In this document: positions 26,914 to 35,807 of the stretch, one piece after another | How the letters are laid out: each line of letters begins with the position of its first letter | Position numbering within the stretch: position 1 is the first letter of the stretch | Assembly: GCF_025685605.1 (NCBI RefSeq) | Contig: NZ_JAGTUT010000001.1 | Location: 744,001-808,000 of the forward strand | Source of the DNA: Granulicella arctica | Lineage (GTDB): Bacteria > Acidobacteriota > Terriglobia > Terriglobales > Acidobacteriaceae | DNA: 64,000 bases | Reading direction: 5' to 3' | Translations under genes and position numbers: made by a program | The notes under the pieces: model-generated | Databases searched by the model: none | Seen by the model: only the letters and a program-made list of their open reading frames with translations | What the model was told of the DNA's origin: nothing

Positions 26914-28785
26914 TTACAGATACCACGGAATGTTCACCACGATGATTCGCTGCTTGCCCTTCAGCAGCAATAGCAGTTTCAGCAACTGCACACGCTGATT
27001 GTGCAGCAGATTCTCCCACCAGTGCTTAACCACCAACTCCGGAAGCAAAACCGCCACCTTCCGCGTTGGATTTGCCTTCTCTAGTTCGAGGATGTAATCC
27101 ATCACCGGTGTAATGATCTGACGATAGGTGGACATCAGGGAAATCAACTCCGGTTCCGGCATGTTTTCCTGCCGCAATGGCTCCAGCACCTTGGTATTCC
27201 AAACCTCGCACAGCGACTCCTCGCCCTCATCACAGTCCACATGAACCACGCGGATCTCCTTAGAGAGCAGCAGTCCGAACCGCAGTGCCTTCTCTGTAAT
27301 ACGATCCCATCGTGCCATCGGGATCACCACGATCGGCTGCTCCAGATGTGCCAGGTTCAGCGGCGTCATATCCCGCATCTCTGACCGTACTCGGACATAG
27401 TGCCGCTTCACCGCCATCATGATGAGGATCAAAATCGGCACGAGCAGCGCCGTAACCCACGCACCCGACATGAATTTGGAAGCCAGCACGATGATCGTTG
27501 TCAGGCCTGTAGCGACCGCGCCGACGCCATTAACAAACATGTGCCAGCCGCGTCCTTTATGGTCGCCTTCCTGCTTCTTCCAGTGAATCACCATGCCCGC
27601 CTGCGACAAGGTGAACGCTAGAAATGCGCCAATCGCATACAGCGGGATCAACCGATCCGTAACGCCCCGAAACAGAACAAGAATGACCGCCGTCAATCCC
27701 GACAACGCGTAAACACCGTGTGAGAACAGGAGCCGACGTCCGCGCAGAATAAATACATGCGGCAGATAGTCATGAAGCGCAATCGCCCGCGTAAGCCGCG
27801 GGAAATCCGCAAACGCCGTATTCGCGCTCAGCGCCAGAGCGAGGAACACGCTCCCCATCGTCAGAAAATAGAACCATCCCCGTCCGAAAACAGCCGACAC
27901 CAGCAAGCTAAGCAAGCTCTGGTATCCCGCTTCGTCGGGGTTCATTGCCATAATTTGATAGCTCCTTGAGAGCCATGCAATGCCGTATAGCAGCACAATC
28001 AGAATCGCGATGATGATTGTCAGCGTGTACTGCGCCTTCTTCGCCCGCGGTTCGCCAAAGGCCATTACCCCGTTCGACACCGCCTCAACTCCTGTCATTG
28101 CGGCGCAGCCACTCGAGAACGCCTTCATCAGCATCCAGAGGCCCAGCAACTTCACCGTCTGCGGCAACGCCGGTGGCAAAACCGCAACCGAGTGCGGATG
28201 CCCACCCGCGGCGAATGTCTTGAACACGCCCACCCCAACCATCACCAGCAGTGTGCCAATAAACAGGAAGGTCGGCAGAATGAACGCTGATCCCGTATCT
28301 TTAACGCCGCGCAGGTTCACAATCACTAGAACCAGCAAGACCATCAGGCACAGCTCAATCGTGAATGGCTGTAGCCCCGGTATGGCTGAACTCAGCGCCG
28401 TGACACCTCCCGACACGCCCACCGCCGCCGTTAGAATGTAGTCGATCATCAGCGCCGCCGCAGCCAGCAGGCCAGCACCTTCACCCAGGTTTTCAGAAGC
28501 GACAGTATATGAGCCGCCGCCGTTCGGATACGCCGCAATTGTTTGCCGGTAGCTGAAGAACACGATCACCAGCAGAATCAAAATTGCCGTAATGATGGGC
28601 ACAATAAACTGCGTCCCATACACACCGAGAGGAATCAGAAGCGCCATCGCAGCTTCGGGCCCGTATGCCGCCGAAGTCAGTGCATCCAAACCGAAGATCG
28701 GGATTCCCGCCGCAACGCCGATATGCTCTGCGCGCTCTTCACTCGTTGCGAGTGGTCTACCAAATAAAACATCAGAAATCGCCAT
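26914..28785 (-). CDS. KimA-like potassium/proton symporter (APC superfamily)
   Basis: The 623-residue protein aligns along its length with Bacillus KimA (YdaO), a high-affinity K+ importer. Matching segments are GLDALTSAAYGPE, SYRQTIAAYPNGGGSYTVASENLGE, DYILTAAVGVSGG, KAFSSGCAAMTGVEAVSNG, ALSANTAFADFPRLTRAIALHDYLP, and LIPLYAIGAFLAFTLSQAGMVIHW. Twelve helices are followed by a cytoplasmic domain of about 170 residues. In Firmicutes such transporters are inhibited by c-di-AMP. No ydaO-type riboswitch could be recognised in the 185 nt upstream. Annotation as a generic amino-acid permease would be less specific. Confidence 0.88.
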   Translation of the reverse strand: MAISDVLFGRPLATSEERAEHIGVAAGIPIFGLDALTSAAYGPEAAMALLIPLGVYGTQFIVPIITAILILLVIVFFSYRQTIAAYPNGGGSYTVASENLGEGAGLLAAAALMIDYILTAAVGVSGGVTALSSAIPGLQPFTIELCLMVLLVLVIVNLRGVKDTGSAFILPTFLFIGTLLVMVGVGVFKTFAAGGHPHSVAVLPPALPQTVKLLGLWMLMKAFSSGCAAMTGVEAVSNGVMAFGEPRAKKAQYTLTIIIAILIVLLYGIAWLSRSYQIMAMNPDEAGYQSLLSLLVSAVFGRGWFYFLTMGSVFLALALSANTAFADFPRLTRAIALHDYLPHVFILRGRRLLFSHGVYALSGLTAVILVLFRGVTDRLIPLYAIGAFLAFTLSQAGMVIHWKKQEGDHKGRGWHMFVNGVGAVATGLTTIIVLASKFMSGAWVTALLVPILILIMMAVKRHYVRVRSEMRDMTPLNLAHLEQPIVVIPMARWDRITEKALRFGLLLSKEIRVVHVDCDEGEESLCEVWNTKVLEPLRQENMPEPELISLMSTYRQIITPVMDYILELEKANPTRKVAVLLPELVVKHWWENLLHNQRVQLLKLLLLLKGKQRIIVVNIPWYL

Positions 28786-28970
28786 GTCGTCTTAGATGGT
28801 ACTTCCTTAGTACCTCAAATACCGACATTTTGAACTCGCTACTTGTTTGAAATGGGAAATAATTGGCCACGTCAATCGATCCGTCGATGGAAATGTTCAT
28901 TTTGTAACCTGCGGGCGGTCGCGTGATACAGAAAATTCGCCCTGCCGGAGTGCGCGTTACACTTTATTCC

Positions 28971-29519
28971 ATGTCCAGCCTTTACGAGATTCCCCTTCAT
29001 ACCATCGCCGGCGAAGCCACCTCCCTCACGCCCTACAAGGGCAAAGTTCTGCTCATTGTCAACACAGCCTCCAAGTGTGGCCTCACTCCGCAGTATGAAG
29101 GCCTAGAAAAGCTCTACAACACCTATCGCCATTGTGGCTTTGAGATCCTGGGCTTTCCCGCCAACGATTTCGCCGGCCAGGAACCCGGCACTAACGCAGA
29201 GATCCAGTCATTCTGCGCGACTAAATTCAACGTAACCTTCCCCATGTTCGAGAAGGTCACGGTCGTCGGTCCTGAAAAATCACCACTTTACGAGCTCCTC
29301 ACAACTGCGCAACCCGTAGCCCGTATTGCCGACCCCGGCTTCAAAGACGGTCTCCGCAACTACGGCATCACCGTCAACGAGGCTCCCGAACTCACCTGGA
29401 ACTTCGAAAAATTCCTCGTCAACCGCCATGGCCAGATCACCGGACGCTTCGCCCCCGACATGCTCCCCTCAGATCCCATACTCATCCAGGCCATCGAGGC
29501 CAATCTGCCCCCCCTCTAG
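28971..29519 (+). CDS. Glutathione peroxidase-family thiol peroxidase
   Basis: The start ATG at 28971 (MSSLYEIPL) gives 182 residues, the normal length; an in-frame codon at 28923 lies in probable promoter DNA. The peroxidatic Cys is in NTASKCGLTPQY, the conserved Gln in FPANDFAGQEPG, and the Trp-Asn pair in LTWNFEKFLVNRHG. Selenocysteine is replaced by Cys as in most bacteria, and such enzymes usually use thioredoxin. It detoxifies hydroperoxides in the cytoplasm. The M61 peptidase gene begins 179 nt downstream. Confidence 0.95.
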   Translation: MSSLYEIPLHTIAGEATSLTPYKGKVLLIVNTASKCGLTPQYEGLEKLYNTYRHCGFEILGFPANDFAGQEPGTNAEIQSFCATKFNVTFPMFEKVTVVGPEKSPLYELLTTAQPVARIADPGFKDGLRNYGITVNEAPELTWNFEKFLVNRHGQITGRFAPDMLPSDPILIQAIEANLPPL

Positions 29520-29698
29520 GTTGTGGCGTTTACATCTAAGCCCCTCCTTCAACACCGTTGCGGAAGGAGGGAGCGTCCGCCTTTGCGCGAGGCCTCTCTC
29601 TTTACTTCAACTCTTCATGCACCCGAAACAAATCCCGCCTCGCTCCCGTACCCACCACATACCGTTCTGCCATCTCGCACGAAATAAAGAAGGCCGCC

Positions 29699-31609
29699 TT
29701 GACGCATAGAAACACTGCCCTCCTCCTCGCCGCAAGCCTCGTTAGCGCAGTCGTCGCAGCCCAAAACACGCCCATCAAGATCGTCGCCGATCTCACCGAA
29801 GCCCCGCGCAAGATCTACCACGCCGAAGTTGATCTCCCGGTAAAAGCCGGCCCCCTCACCCTTACCACCCCGCGCTGGATTCCCGGCAACCACCGTCCCA
29901 CCGGCCCCGTCGACGACATTACCGGCGTAGTCTTCACTGCCAACGGCGAAGTCCTCAAGTGGCGTCGAGACGATGTAGACCTCAACGAGTTCCACATCAA
30001 CATCCCCAAAGGCGTCACCACACTCCACGCTCACCTCGATTGCATTGTCACCGCCCGTATCTCGCAGAAGCTTGCCGTTCTTGAGTGGGAAAAGCTGCTC
30101 CTTTACCCAGCCAACGTTCCCGTCAAGAACATTCCCATCCAACCGTCCGTCAAGGTTCCCACCGGCTGGGGCATCGGCACAGCCCTCATCCCGACCAGCA
30201 CCTACGATCCGCAGCATCCCACGGGCGGCCTCACCGACTTCGCCGCCACCACCGTCGAGCAGCTTGAAGACTCGCCCATCATCGCTGGAGCCTACTTCCA
30301 CGAGTTCGCCCTCGCCCCTGAGATCACACCGAAGCACTTCATCGACGTCGTCTCCGACTCGCCCGAAGACTCCCAACTCCGCCCAGCCCTCCTCGTCGAG
30401 CTCAATAACCTCGTCCGCGAGACAGGCGCAGCCTATGCCTCCCGACACTACAACGCTTACCACTTCCTCCTTACCCTCTCCGACACAGCCGGCGGCGAAG
30501 GCCTCGAACACGGCCAGTCCTCCGACAACGGTGTAGGTGAAAAGGGCTTTGCTGACGAATCCCACCAGCTCGCCGAATCCGACCTCCTGGCTCACGAGTT
30601 CACCCACTCCTGGAATGGCAAATATCGCCGCCCTGCTCGCCTCTACCAGCCGACCTTTGCCGAGCCTGAGCAGGGCGACCTTCTCTGGGTCTACGAAGGC
30701 ATGACGCAGTACCTCGGCAACGTTCTGGCCGCACGCTCCGGCCTCAAGTCGCAGGAGCAGTATCGCGACATCCTCGCCGCCTCCGCCGCAAGCCTCGACT
30801 ACAAACCCGGCCGCGAATGGCGCTCCACCGAAGACACAGCGATTGCTGCCAGCATCCTCCGCGGCGGCAATCCCGCGTGGTCTAACTGGAAGCGCGGACA
30901 GGACTACTACCAGGAGGGCGAACTCTTCTGGCTTGATGCAGACACCCTCATCCGAAAGCAGACCGACAACAAGAAGTCCCTCACCGATTTCCTCCACATC
31001 TTTCTGGGCAAGGGCGGTAACACCGGACCCCTCATCGTCACCTATGAGCGCCCCGAATTGATCGCCGACCTGAATCAGGTCATGCCCTATGATTGGGCCT
31101 CCTTCATCCAAACCCACATCGACAACCTCAACACTCACGCCGACCTTGCCGGCATAGAACGTGGTGGCTACAAGCTCGTCTACACCGACAAACCCAGCAA
31201 GTCCGTTCGCACGATGATGTCTGCCGGCGGTCGCCGCGGAGGACCCGATGACTGGTACTCCGTCGGCTATCGCGTCAGTCCCGACAGTGTCATCTACGAT
31301 GTTCGATGGAATGGTCCTGCAGATAAAGCCGGGATCGCACCGGGAATGAAGATCATCGGTATCAACGATCTGCTCTCCTCACCGGAAGCCGACATGGCCG
31401 CCATTAAGAAAGCAAAGACCGACACGGCGCCCATCCACTACATCCTGCAAGTCGGAAACACTCTCAAGCAGATCGACATCGACTACCACGAAGGCGAACG
31501 CTATCCCTCACTCCAGCGTGTCGACGGCACACCCGATCTACTGGATGACATCACCAAACCCCTCACCACCCCAGAGGCAGCCCCAGCCGAAACAAAGAAG
31601 GACATGTAA
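29699..31609 (+). CDS. Exported M61-family metallopeptidase with C-terminal PDZ domain
   Basis: The start chosen is TTG at 29699, six nt after AAGAAGG. It gives a clean signal peptide (THRNTALLLAASLVSAVVAAQ) and 636 residues; the ATG at 29558 would add a non-signal leader. An M61 N-terminal domain (about 25-230) precedes the zinc site HEFTH (299-303) in LLAHEFTHSWNGKYRRP, with the third ligand Glu in VYEGMTQYLG. A PDZ domain near the C-terminus carries GPADKAGIAPGMKIIGIND. M61 enzymes are glycyl-preferring aminopeptidases. It probably acts in the periplasm on peptides taken in from outside. Confidence 0.9.
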   Translation: MTHRNTALLLAASLVSAVVAAQNTPIKIVADLTEAPRKIYHAEVDLPVKAGPLTLTTPRWIPGNHRPTGPVDDITGVVFTANGEVLKWRRDDVDLNEFHINIPKGVTTLHAHLDCIVTARISQKLAVLEWEKLLLYPANVPVKNIPIQPSVKVPTGWGIGTALIPTSTYDPQHPTGGLTDFAATTVEQLEDSPIIAGAYFHEFALAPEITPKHFIDVVSDSPEDSQLRPALLVELNNLVRETGAAYASRHYNAYHFLLTLSDTAGGEGLEHGQSSDNGVGEKGFADESHQLAESDLLAHEFTHSWNGKYRRPARLYQPTFAEPEQGDLLWVYEGMTQYLGNVLAARSGLKSQEQYRDILAASAASLDYKPGREWRSTEDTAIAASILRGGNPAWSNWKRGQDYYQEGELFWLDADTLIRKQTDNKKSLTDFLHIFLGKGGNTGPLIVTYERPELIADLNQVMPYDWASFIQTHIDNLNTHADLAGIERGGYKLVYTDKPSKSVRTMMSAGGRRGGPDDWYSVGYRVSPDSVIYDVRWNGPADKAGIAPGMKIIGINDLLSSPEADMAAIKKAKTDTAPIHYILQVGNTLKQIDIDYHEGERYPSLQRVDGTPDLLDDITKPLTTPEAAPAETKKDM

Positions 31610-31631
31610 GGGAGTCAATTACACGCTGACA

Positions 31632-31663
31632 TCCGTTCCTTGCGCAGTGTTGCAAGGAACGGA
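31632..31663. terminator. Perfect 12-bp hairpin downstream of the M61 gene
   Basis: TCCGTTCCTTGC (31632-31643) pairs perfectly with GCAAGGAACGGA (31652-31663) around an 8-nt loop, 23 nt after the stop. No T-run follows, so termination would be intrinsic-like but weak. It may instead protect the transcript 3' end. Confidence 0.5.
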
Positions 31664-31743
31664 CATCCAGCAACATTTGACTGCCTCGTTCATTGCACCT
31701 GCAAGCGTCTTCAGCAAAGATGTGTGCCTGCAGTGAGCGTCAG

Positions 31744-32976
31744 CTATATTGCTTCCACCAAGGGCCCATCCGCTACCTCACTCTTGGCGCGAAACCACCC
31801 ATTCTGCACCACGCAAAATCCAGCCAACACCATCCAGATCAGGAAATTACGATCCCCTACAAGCTGCTTCGTCAAAAAAAGCGGTGCAAGCAGTAGCAGT
31901 GCCGTTCGTTGCGGCGTTCTCGACGAAGCCACCAACAGGATCACCAGCGGAAAGCACGCCACCAGTCCCATCGGCCACAGCGAAAGGTTTGCAAACAGGC
32001 AAGCCACTACGAACAGAAAAAAACTCTGAGCCTCACTCAGGCGTCGACCAGTTTGCGACCACAGCATCCAGGCCAGAAACACCAGCGGCACCGCCAACCC
32101 TATAAACACTGACTTAGGCCCAAGCACGAAGAGCGGATTCTGCCTGAATCCCGCCAACGCATGCTGAAACTCATAGACCACATCCTGTGTAACAATCAGC
32201 CGCCCAGCAAGTATCTTCAGCGACTCATACCTATGTGTCAGGAAGCCGCTGTGGTGTCCGGTCTCTGCGTCCAGCATGTGGTGAAAGTATTCGCGATACA
32301 AACCAGTTCCCCACCACGCCAGAGCTACCAGTGCTAGACCAGCCGCAGCCACACCACTCCACAGGACCGTTCGCCATCGCTTGTTCCCGAGAAGCCACAG
32401 GACGAGAAGCACGGGTGCAAGCTTAATCGAAATGGCCACCCCAAGACACAGACCACTCTTCCATCCATCGCCGAGGTAGAACGCCCCCACCACGAGCGCC
32501 AGTATGAACACATCTACTTGACCGAGATCGATGTTGGTAAACATTGGCACGCTCATAAAGAGCGCAAACAGCACCACCGTCTGTCCTGGGTGGCGTCGAT
32601 GAAAGAAGTCCAGAATGCCGATCATCGTCGCAAGAATCAATATTCCGAAAAGTGCTTTGGCATGGTTGTACGATGCCCATCCAAATGCATAAAAGAACGG
32701 CAGCGCGGTTGGCGGGTACACGAAGCGACTTACCTGATTCATCCAAAGCGCATCCGAGTATTTCTCGCTGACATTGATCTGATTAACATACGGATCGAGA
32801 TGGTCATGGGTCGCCATGGCCGCCACATAATACGCACGAAAATCACGGCAATAGGAATCGCGTACCAGGCTCCCGTACAAGCAACTGGCCAGCAGCATCA
32901 GGCCAATCAGGAAAATGCGCGGCGAAATATCGGAGCCCCATCTACTCATCACAGGGTTGGTCACAGCGCTAGCCAA
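31744..32976 (-). CDS. GT87 (DUF2029) family membrane glycosyltransferase
   Basis: A TTG start at 32976 lies five nt after AGGAG (GAGGAGATCGT). An ATG nine codons in has no comparable site. The product is 410 residues with about ten membrane helices. The early periplasmic loop has CRDFRAYYVAA, with the Asp typical of GT-C folds. VYPPTALPFFYAF (about 86-98) and GQVDVFILALVVGAFYL are family hallmarks. GT87 enzymes transfer mannose or other sugars from polyprenyl phosphate donors in the envelope. The acceptor is unknown. It is divergent from the secreted hydrolase by 112 nt. Confidence 0.85.
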   Translation of the reverse strand: MASAVTNPVMSRWGSDISPRIFLIGLMLLASCLYGSLVRDSYCRDFRAYYVAAMATHDHLDPYVNQINVSEKYSDALWMNQVSRFVYPPTALPFFYAFGWASYNHAKALFGILILATMIGILDFFHRRHPGQTVVLFALFMSVPMFTNIDLGQVDVFILALVVGAFYLGDGWKSGLCLGVAISIKLAPVLLVLWLLGNKRWRTVLWSGVAAAGLALVALAWWGTGLYREYFHHMLDAETGHHSGFLTHRYESLKILAGRLIVTQDVVYEFQHALAGFRQNPLFVLGPKSVFIGLAVPLVFLAWMLWSQTGRRLSEAQSFFLFVVACLFANLSLWPMGLVACFPLVILLVASSRTPQRTALLLLAPLFLTKQLVGDRNFLIWMVLAGFCVVQNGWFRAKSEVADGPLVEAI

Positions 32977-33088
32977 ACGATCTCCTCATAGGTTTCTAGT
33001 AGGTACGACTCTATCCTGAAACCGACCCATTCTAAAGTAACCGGGAATCATCTCTTTAAATCCATGAGCCTCGTCATATACTCCGACC

Positions 33089-34213
33089 ATGCGCCACCTT
33101 CTAACCGCAATTCTCGCCGCAGCGTCTGTCGCCTCCGCGACACGGGTGCTCGCGCAAAAGCCGACACCACTTGCGCAGCCCGGCCATACTGTTGCGCCAA
33201 TTAAATGGCCAACGCAGGATGGCGCATACGACATTCCCGGCTTCCACTTCAAAGACGGCGAAACTATCGCCAAACTCCATCTCCACTACCTCACCCTAGG
33301 CACTCCGCATCGCGACACCGCCGGCCTTACTGACAACGCCGTCCTCCTCCTTCATGGCACTGGCGGCGACGCAAATTCCCTCCTGGCACCCCAGTTTTCG
33401 ACCATCCTCTTCGGCCCCGGTCAGCCCCTAGACATCACAAAGTACTACGTCATTCTCCCCGACGACATCGGCCATGGTAGCTCCAGCAAGCCCTCCGACG
33501 GCCTCCACATGCACTTCCCTCAATATGACTACGACGACATGGTCGCCTCGCAACACGCCATGCTCCTCGACGGCCTGCACGTCGACCATCTTCGCCTCAT
33601 CCTCGGAACCTCCATGGGCTGTATGCAGGCATTCGTTTGGGGCGAAACCTACACGACCTTCGTTGACGCTCTTGCTCCATTCGCCTGCCTCCCCGTTGAA
33701 CTCGCCGGGCGCAACCGCATGATGCGTTATATGGCAATCCAGAACATCAAGCTCGATCCAGCATGGAAAAACGGCGACTACACCACCGAGCCTATTCAAG
33801 GGCTCCGCGGAGCTAACGAACTTCTTCTGGCCATGGGCTCTGCTCCCTTACAAATGCAGAAGAACTTTCCCACTCGCATCGCCGCCGAGCAGTATGTCGA
33901 CACCTATCTCGAACGCACCCTCGCCCACACCGATGCCAACGACCTCGTCTACTACATCAACGCCAGTCGCAACTACAACCCTCTTCCAAAGCTCTCCACC
34001 ATCACCACACCGGTTCTGTGGATCAACTCTGCCGACGACTTCATCAACCCGCCCGAACTTGGCATCGCGCAGGCTACCGTCACCAAAATGCCTCATGCAA
34101 AATTCATTTTGATTCCCATCAGTGACGCCACCCGCGGCCACGGCACCCACACCCAGGCCGCCGTCTGGAAAGACTACCTCGTCGACTTTCTCGCCCAGAC
34201 TGCAAAGAAATAA
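33089..34213 (+). CDS. Exported alpha/beta hydrolase related to homoserine O-acetyltransferase
   Basis: The 374-residue protein carries a signal peptide (about 1-22, ending VLAQ) and an alpha/beta hydrolase fold of MetX type. The oxyanion region is LLLHGTGGDANSL. The nucleophile Ser is in GTSMGCMQAFVWGE. The acid is in INSADDFINPPE, and the catalytic His is in RGHGTHTQAAVWKDYL. MetX enzymes are cytoplasmic, so the export signal argues against methionine synthesis; an extracytoplasmic esterase or acyltransferase is more likely. The P450 gene follows by 75 nt through a hairpin that covers its start. Confidence 0.85.
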   Translation: MRHLLTAILAAASVASATRVLAQKPTPLAQPGHTVAPIKWPTQDGAYDIPGFHFKDGETIAKLHLHYLTLGTPHRDTAGLTDNAVLLLHGTGGDANSLLAPQFSTILFGPGQPLDITKYYVILPDDIGHGSSSKPSDGLHMHFPQYDYDDMVASQHAMLLDGLHVDHLRLILGTSMGCMQAFVWGETYTTFVDALAPFACLPVELAGRNRMMRYMAIQNIKLDPAWKNGDYTTEPIQGLRGANELLLAMGSAPLQMQKNFPTRIAAEQYVDTYLERTLAHTDANDLVYYINASRNYNPLPKLSTITTPVLWINSADDFINPPELGIAQATVTKMPHAKFILIPISDATRGHGTHTQAAVWKDYLVDFLAQTAKK

Positions 34214-34237
34214 TCGCGCTCCCATCAGATGACAAAC

Positions 34238-34292
34238 GCATGACATCTCCACTCGCAAACTGCTGCGAGACTTGAAGCAGGAGATGTCATGC
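34238..34292 (+). promoter_or_regulatory. Hairpin that sequesters the RBS and start codon of the P450 gene
   Basis: GCATGACATCTCC (34238-34250) is perfectly complementary to GGAGATGTCATGC (34280-34292). The right arm holds the Shine-Dalgarno GGAG and the ATG at 34289. An inner stem CTCGCA (34252-34257)/TGCGAG (34264-34269) with a 6-nt loop stacks inside after a 1-nt and a 10-nt bulge. The fold would block translation initiation unless opened. The same symmetry at the DNA level could also be a regulator operator. Confidence 0.7.
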
Positions 34293-35383
34293 ACGCGCGC
34301 CGAGAGCAAGTGTCCTGCCCCGCCTGGACCAGCGATCAACTCGACTCAACCACTCCGCCCGAGATAGAACCAGCCTACTTTGACGACTCTCTCCACGCCT
34401 GGGTCTTCAGTCGTCACGAAGATGTCCTTGCAGCCTTTCGAGCCTCAAGCCTTGTGCCCGCAGGCCCCCATGCCAAGGTTCATGCGCCGCCACCCGACGA
34501 ATCTGCCCTCCACAACACGCGCAGCGAGACACAGGAAAGCCTCTCCTCCACGCAGCTTAGCCTGTGGCGAGATCAGTTTTCACCCCTGATTCAACGGGTT
34601 GTCGACACACTCCCGGAAGACCGGATCGTCGATCTCCTCGAAGACTACGCACGTCCCATATGCCTCTCACTCGCCGCAGCCATCACCGGCATCGCCCCCG
34701 AAGTGGCACCCCATCTCCGATCCATCGCTCAGCCCATATCTGCCTCTGCCGCCGATCCCCACGATCCTGTCTTGCGAACCGCCTCGAAGCCTGCCACCCT
34801 TACCCTTCGCGCCTTCTTCCACTCCGGTCCCGAGGCTCTTCGCGACTCAGGTTTTGTCGCCTTGGCGCACACCATGCCCAGCCTCATGGCGAACCTCTGG
34901 TACGCGCTTCTCCAGCACCCTCACGAGTGGACCCGTCTCCATCAAAGCATCGACACAGCCGAACAGGCGATCGAAGAGTTGCTTCGCTACGCCGGGCTAC
35001 CACGCACCCTCTTCAGACAAGCCTCTGAAGATCTACACCTGGCCGGCTGCGCCATCCGCAAAGACGACCGCATCATCCTCAGAATCATCGCCGCCAATCA
35101 CGACCCGCAACGCTTCCCGCATCCGGACCACGTCAATCTGACCCGTCGTGCCGCAGGTCATCTCACCCTTGGGGCTGGCCCTCACGCCTGCATCGCAGCT
35201 AACCTCATCCGCCAGGTTGCCACCTCCCTCACCGCTCCACTCCTCAAGCGCTTTGCAACAGGGACGCTTGCGGAGGAGGTGCGCTGGCAAGGCGGTTCAG
35301 GCTTCCGCTTTCCTGTAGCCTTGCGCGTTCACCTCAACACCCGCAAAGATGGATTCACGTCCAGTCCGCACCGCTCTCTTTAA
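34289..35383 (+). CDS. Cytochrome P450-like protein with altered motifs
   Basis: The 364-residue product is short for a P450 (usually about 400). The ExxR motif is E230-L-L-R233 in the K helix. The haem-binding loop is LGAGPHACIA with Cys301 as thiolate ligand, where the usual Phe is Leu294 and the Gly two past Cys is Ala303. In the I helix, counted back from LLQHP, the acid-alcohol pair reads H194-T195 instead of E/D-T, so oxygen activation may differ. The N-terminal region lacks a clear A-helix and starts at Cys/Trp-rich SCPAW. No ferredoxin or P450 reductase is adjacent. The start is inside a strong hairpin. Confidence 0.82.
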   Translation: MHARREQVSCPAWTSDQLDSTTPPEIEPAYFDDSLHAWVFSRHEDVLAAFRASSLVPAGPHAKVHAPPPDESALHNTRSETQESLSSTQLSLWRDQFSPLIQRVVDTLPEDRIVDLLEDYARPICLSLAAAITGIAPEVAPHLRSIAQPISASAADPHDPVLRTASKPATLTLRAFFHSGPEALRDSGFVALAHTMPSLMANLWYALLQHPHEWTRLHQSIDTAEQAIEELLRYAGLPRTLFRQASEDLHLAGCAIRKDDRIILRIIAANHDPQRFPHPDHVNLTRRAAGHLTLGAGPHACIAANLIRQVATSLTAPLLKRFATGTLAEEVRWQGGSGFRFPVALRVHLNTRKDGFTSSPHRSL

Positions 35384-35395
35384 AGCCGCTCGCGT

Positions 35396-35417
35396 AAGAG
35401 GCTCCCTGCCTCTTTGT
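35396..35417 (+). terminator. Hairpin terminator after P450
   Basis: AAGAGGC (35396-35402) and GCCTCTT (35408-35414) form a 7-bp stem with a 5-nt loop, followed by TGT, 13 nt past the stop codon. Confidence 0.6.
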
Positions 35418-35439
35418 AGCTAGTCACACTTTCAACCTA

Positions 35440-35706
35440 TTGCCGCCTAACGGCATCACAGGCACAACAACCTGATCCCCGGCCGCAACTTCAACTTCTC
35501 CGCACTGGCCGCCCTCTCCGACAACGTCCGCTTCACCAGTCACCTTGCTGTCCGCGCCACCGTAAAACAGCTGGTCATCTGCTACAAAAGCCCCGACCGC
35601 GACCCGGCCGGCCAGGGCACCCCCAAATCTCTCCTTCGTCTCCCACGACAACTACATCAACTCCAATAATCGGGGCCTCCGCGTCGGCCCAGTCATTCGC
35701 TTCTAA
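35440..35706 (+). pseudogene. Possible decayed C-terminus of an outer-membrane beta-barrel protein
   Basis: Between P450 and the next gene lies 424 nt without an intact gene. One frame reads HNNLIPGRNFNFSALAALSD and continues to a stop near 35669. A frame shifted by one reads NLSFVSHDNYINSNNRG and ends VGPVIRF before TAA at 35704-35706, a C-terminal aromatic typical of barrel proteins. Taken together they look like one barrel end broken by a frameshift. No start codon or ribosome-binding site precedes them. The parent family was not recognised, and chance open frame cannot be excluded. Confidence 0.3.
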
Positions 35707-35807
35707 ATCGGCAGGCGGCGACGGAGTGCAACTTCTCCTTGCAATTATTTGTGGGCCGCTGTTCTAATCCATTGCACCCCCCGGATATCTGCTTGTCGGA
35801 GTGTCAG

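Noticed and set aside
28786..28970. ydaO (c-di-AMP) riboswitch upstream of the KimA-like gene
   Set aside because: The conserved core segments could not be found by eye.
29615..31138. 507-codon open frame on the minus strand opposite the M61 peptidase
   Set aside because: It is Gly/Val/Glu-biased without domains and mirrors the plus-strand codon pattern of a clear peptidase with signal peptide and HEFTH; an antisense artefact of GC-rich third positions.
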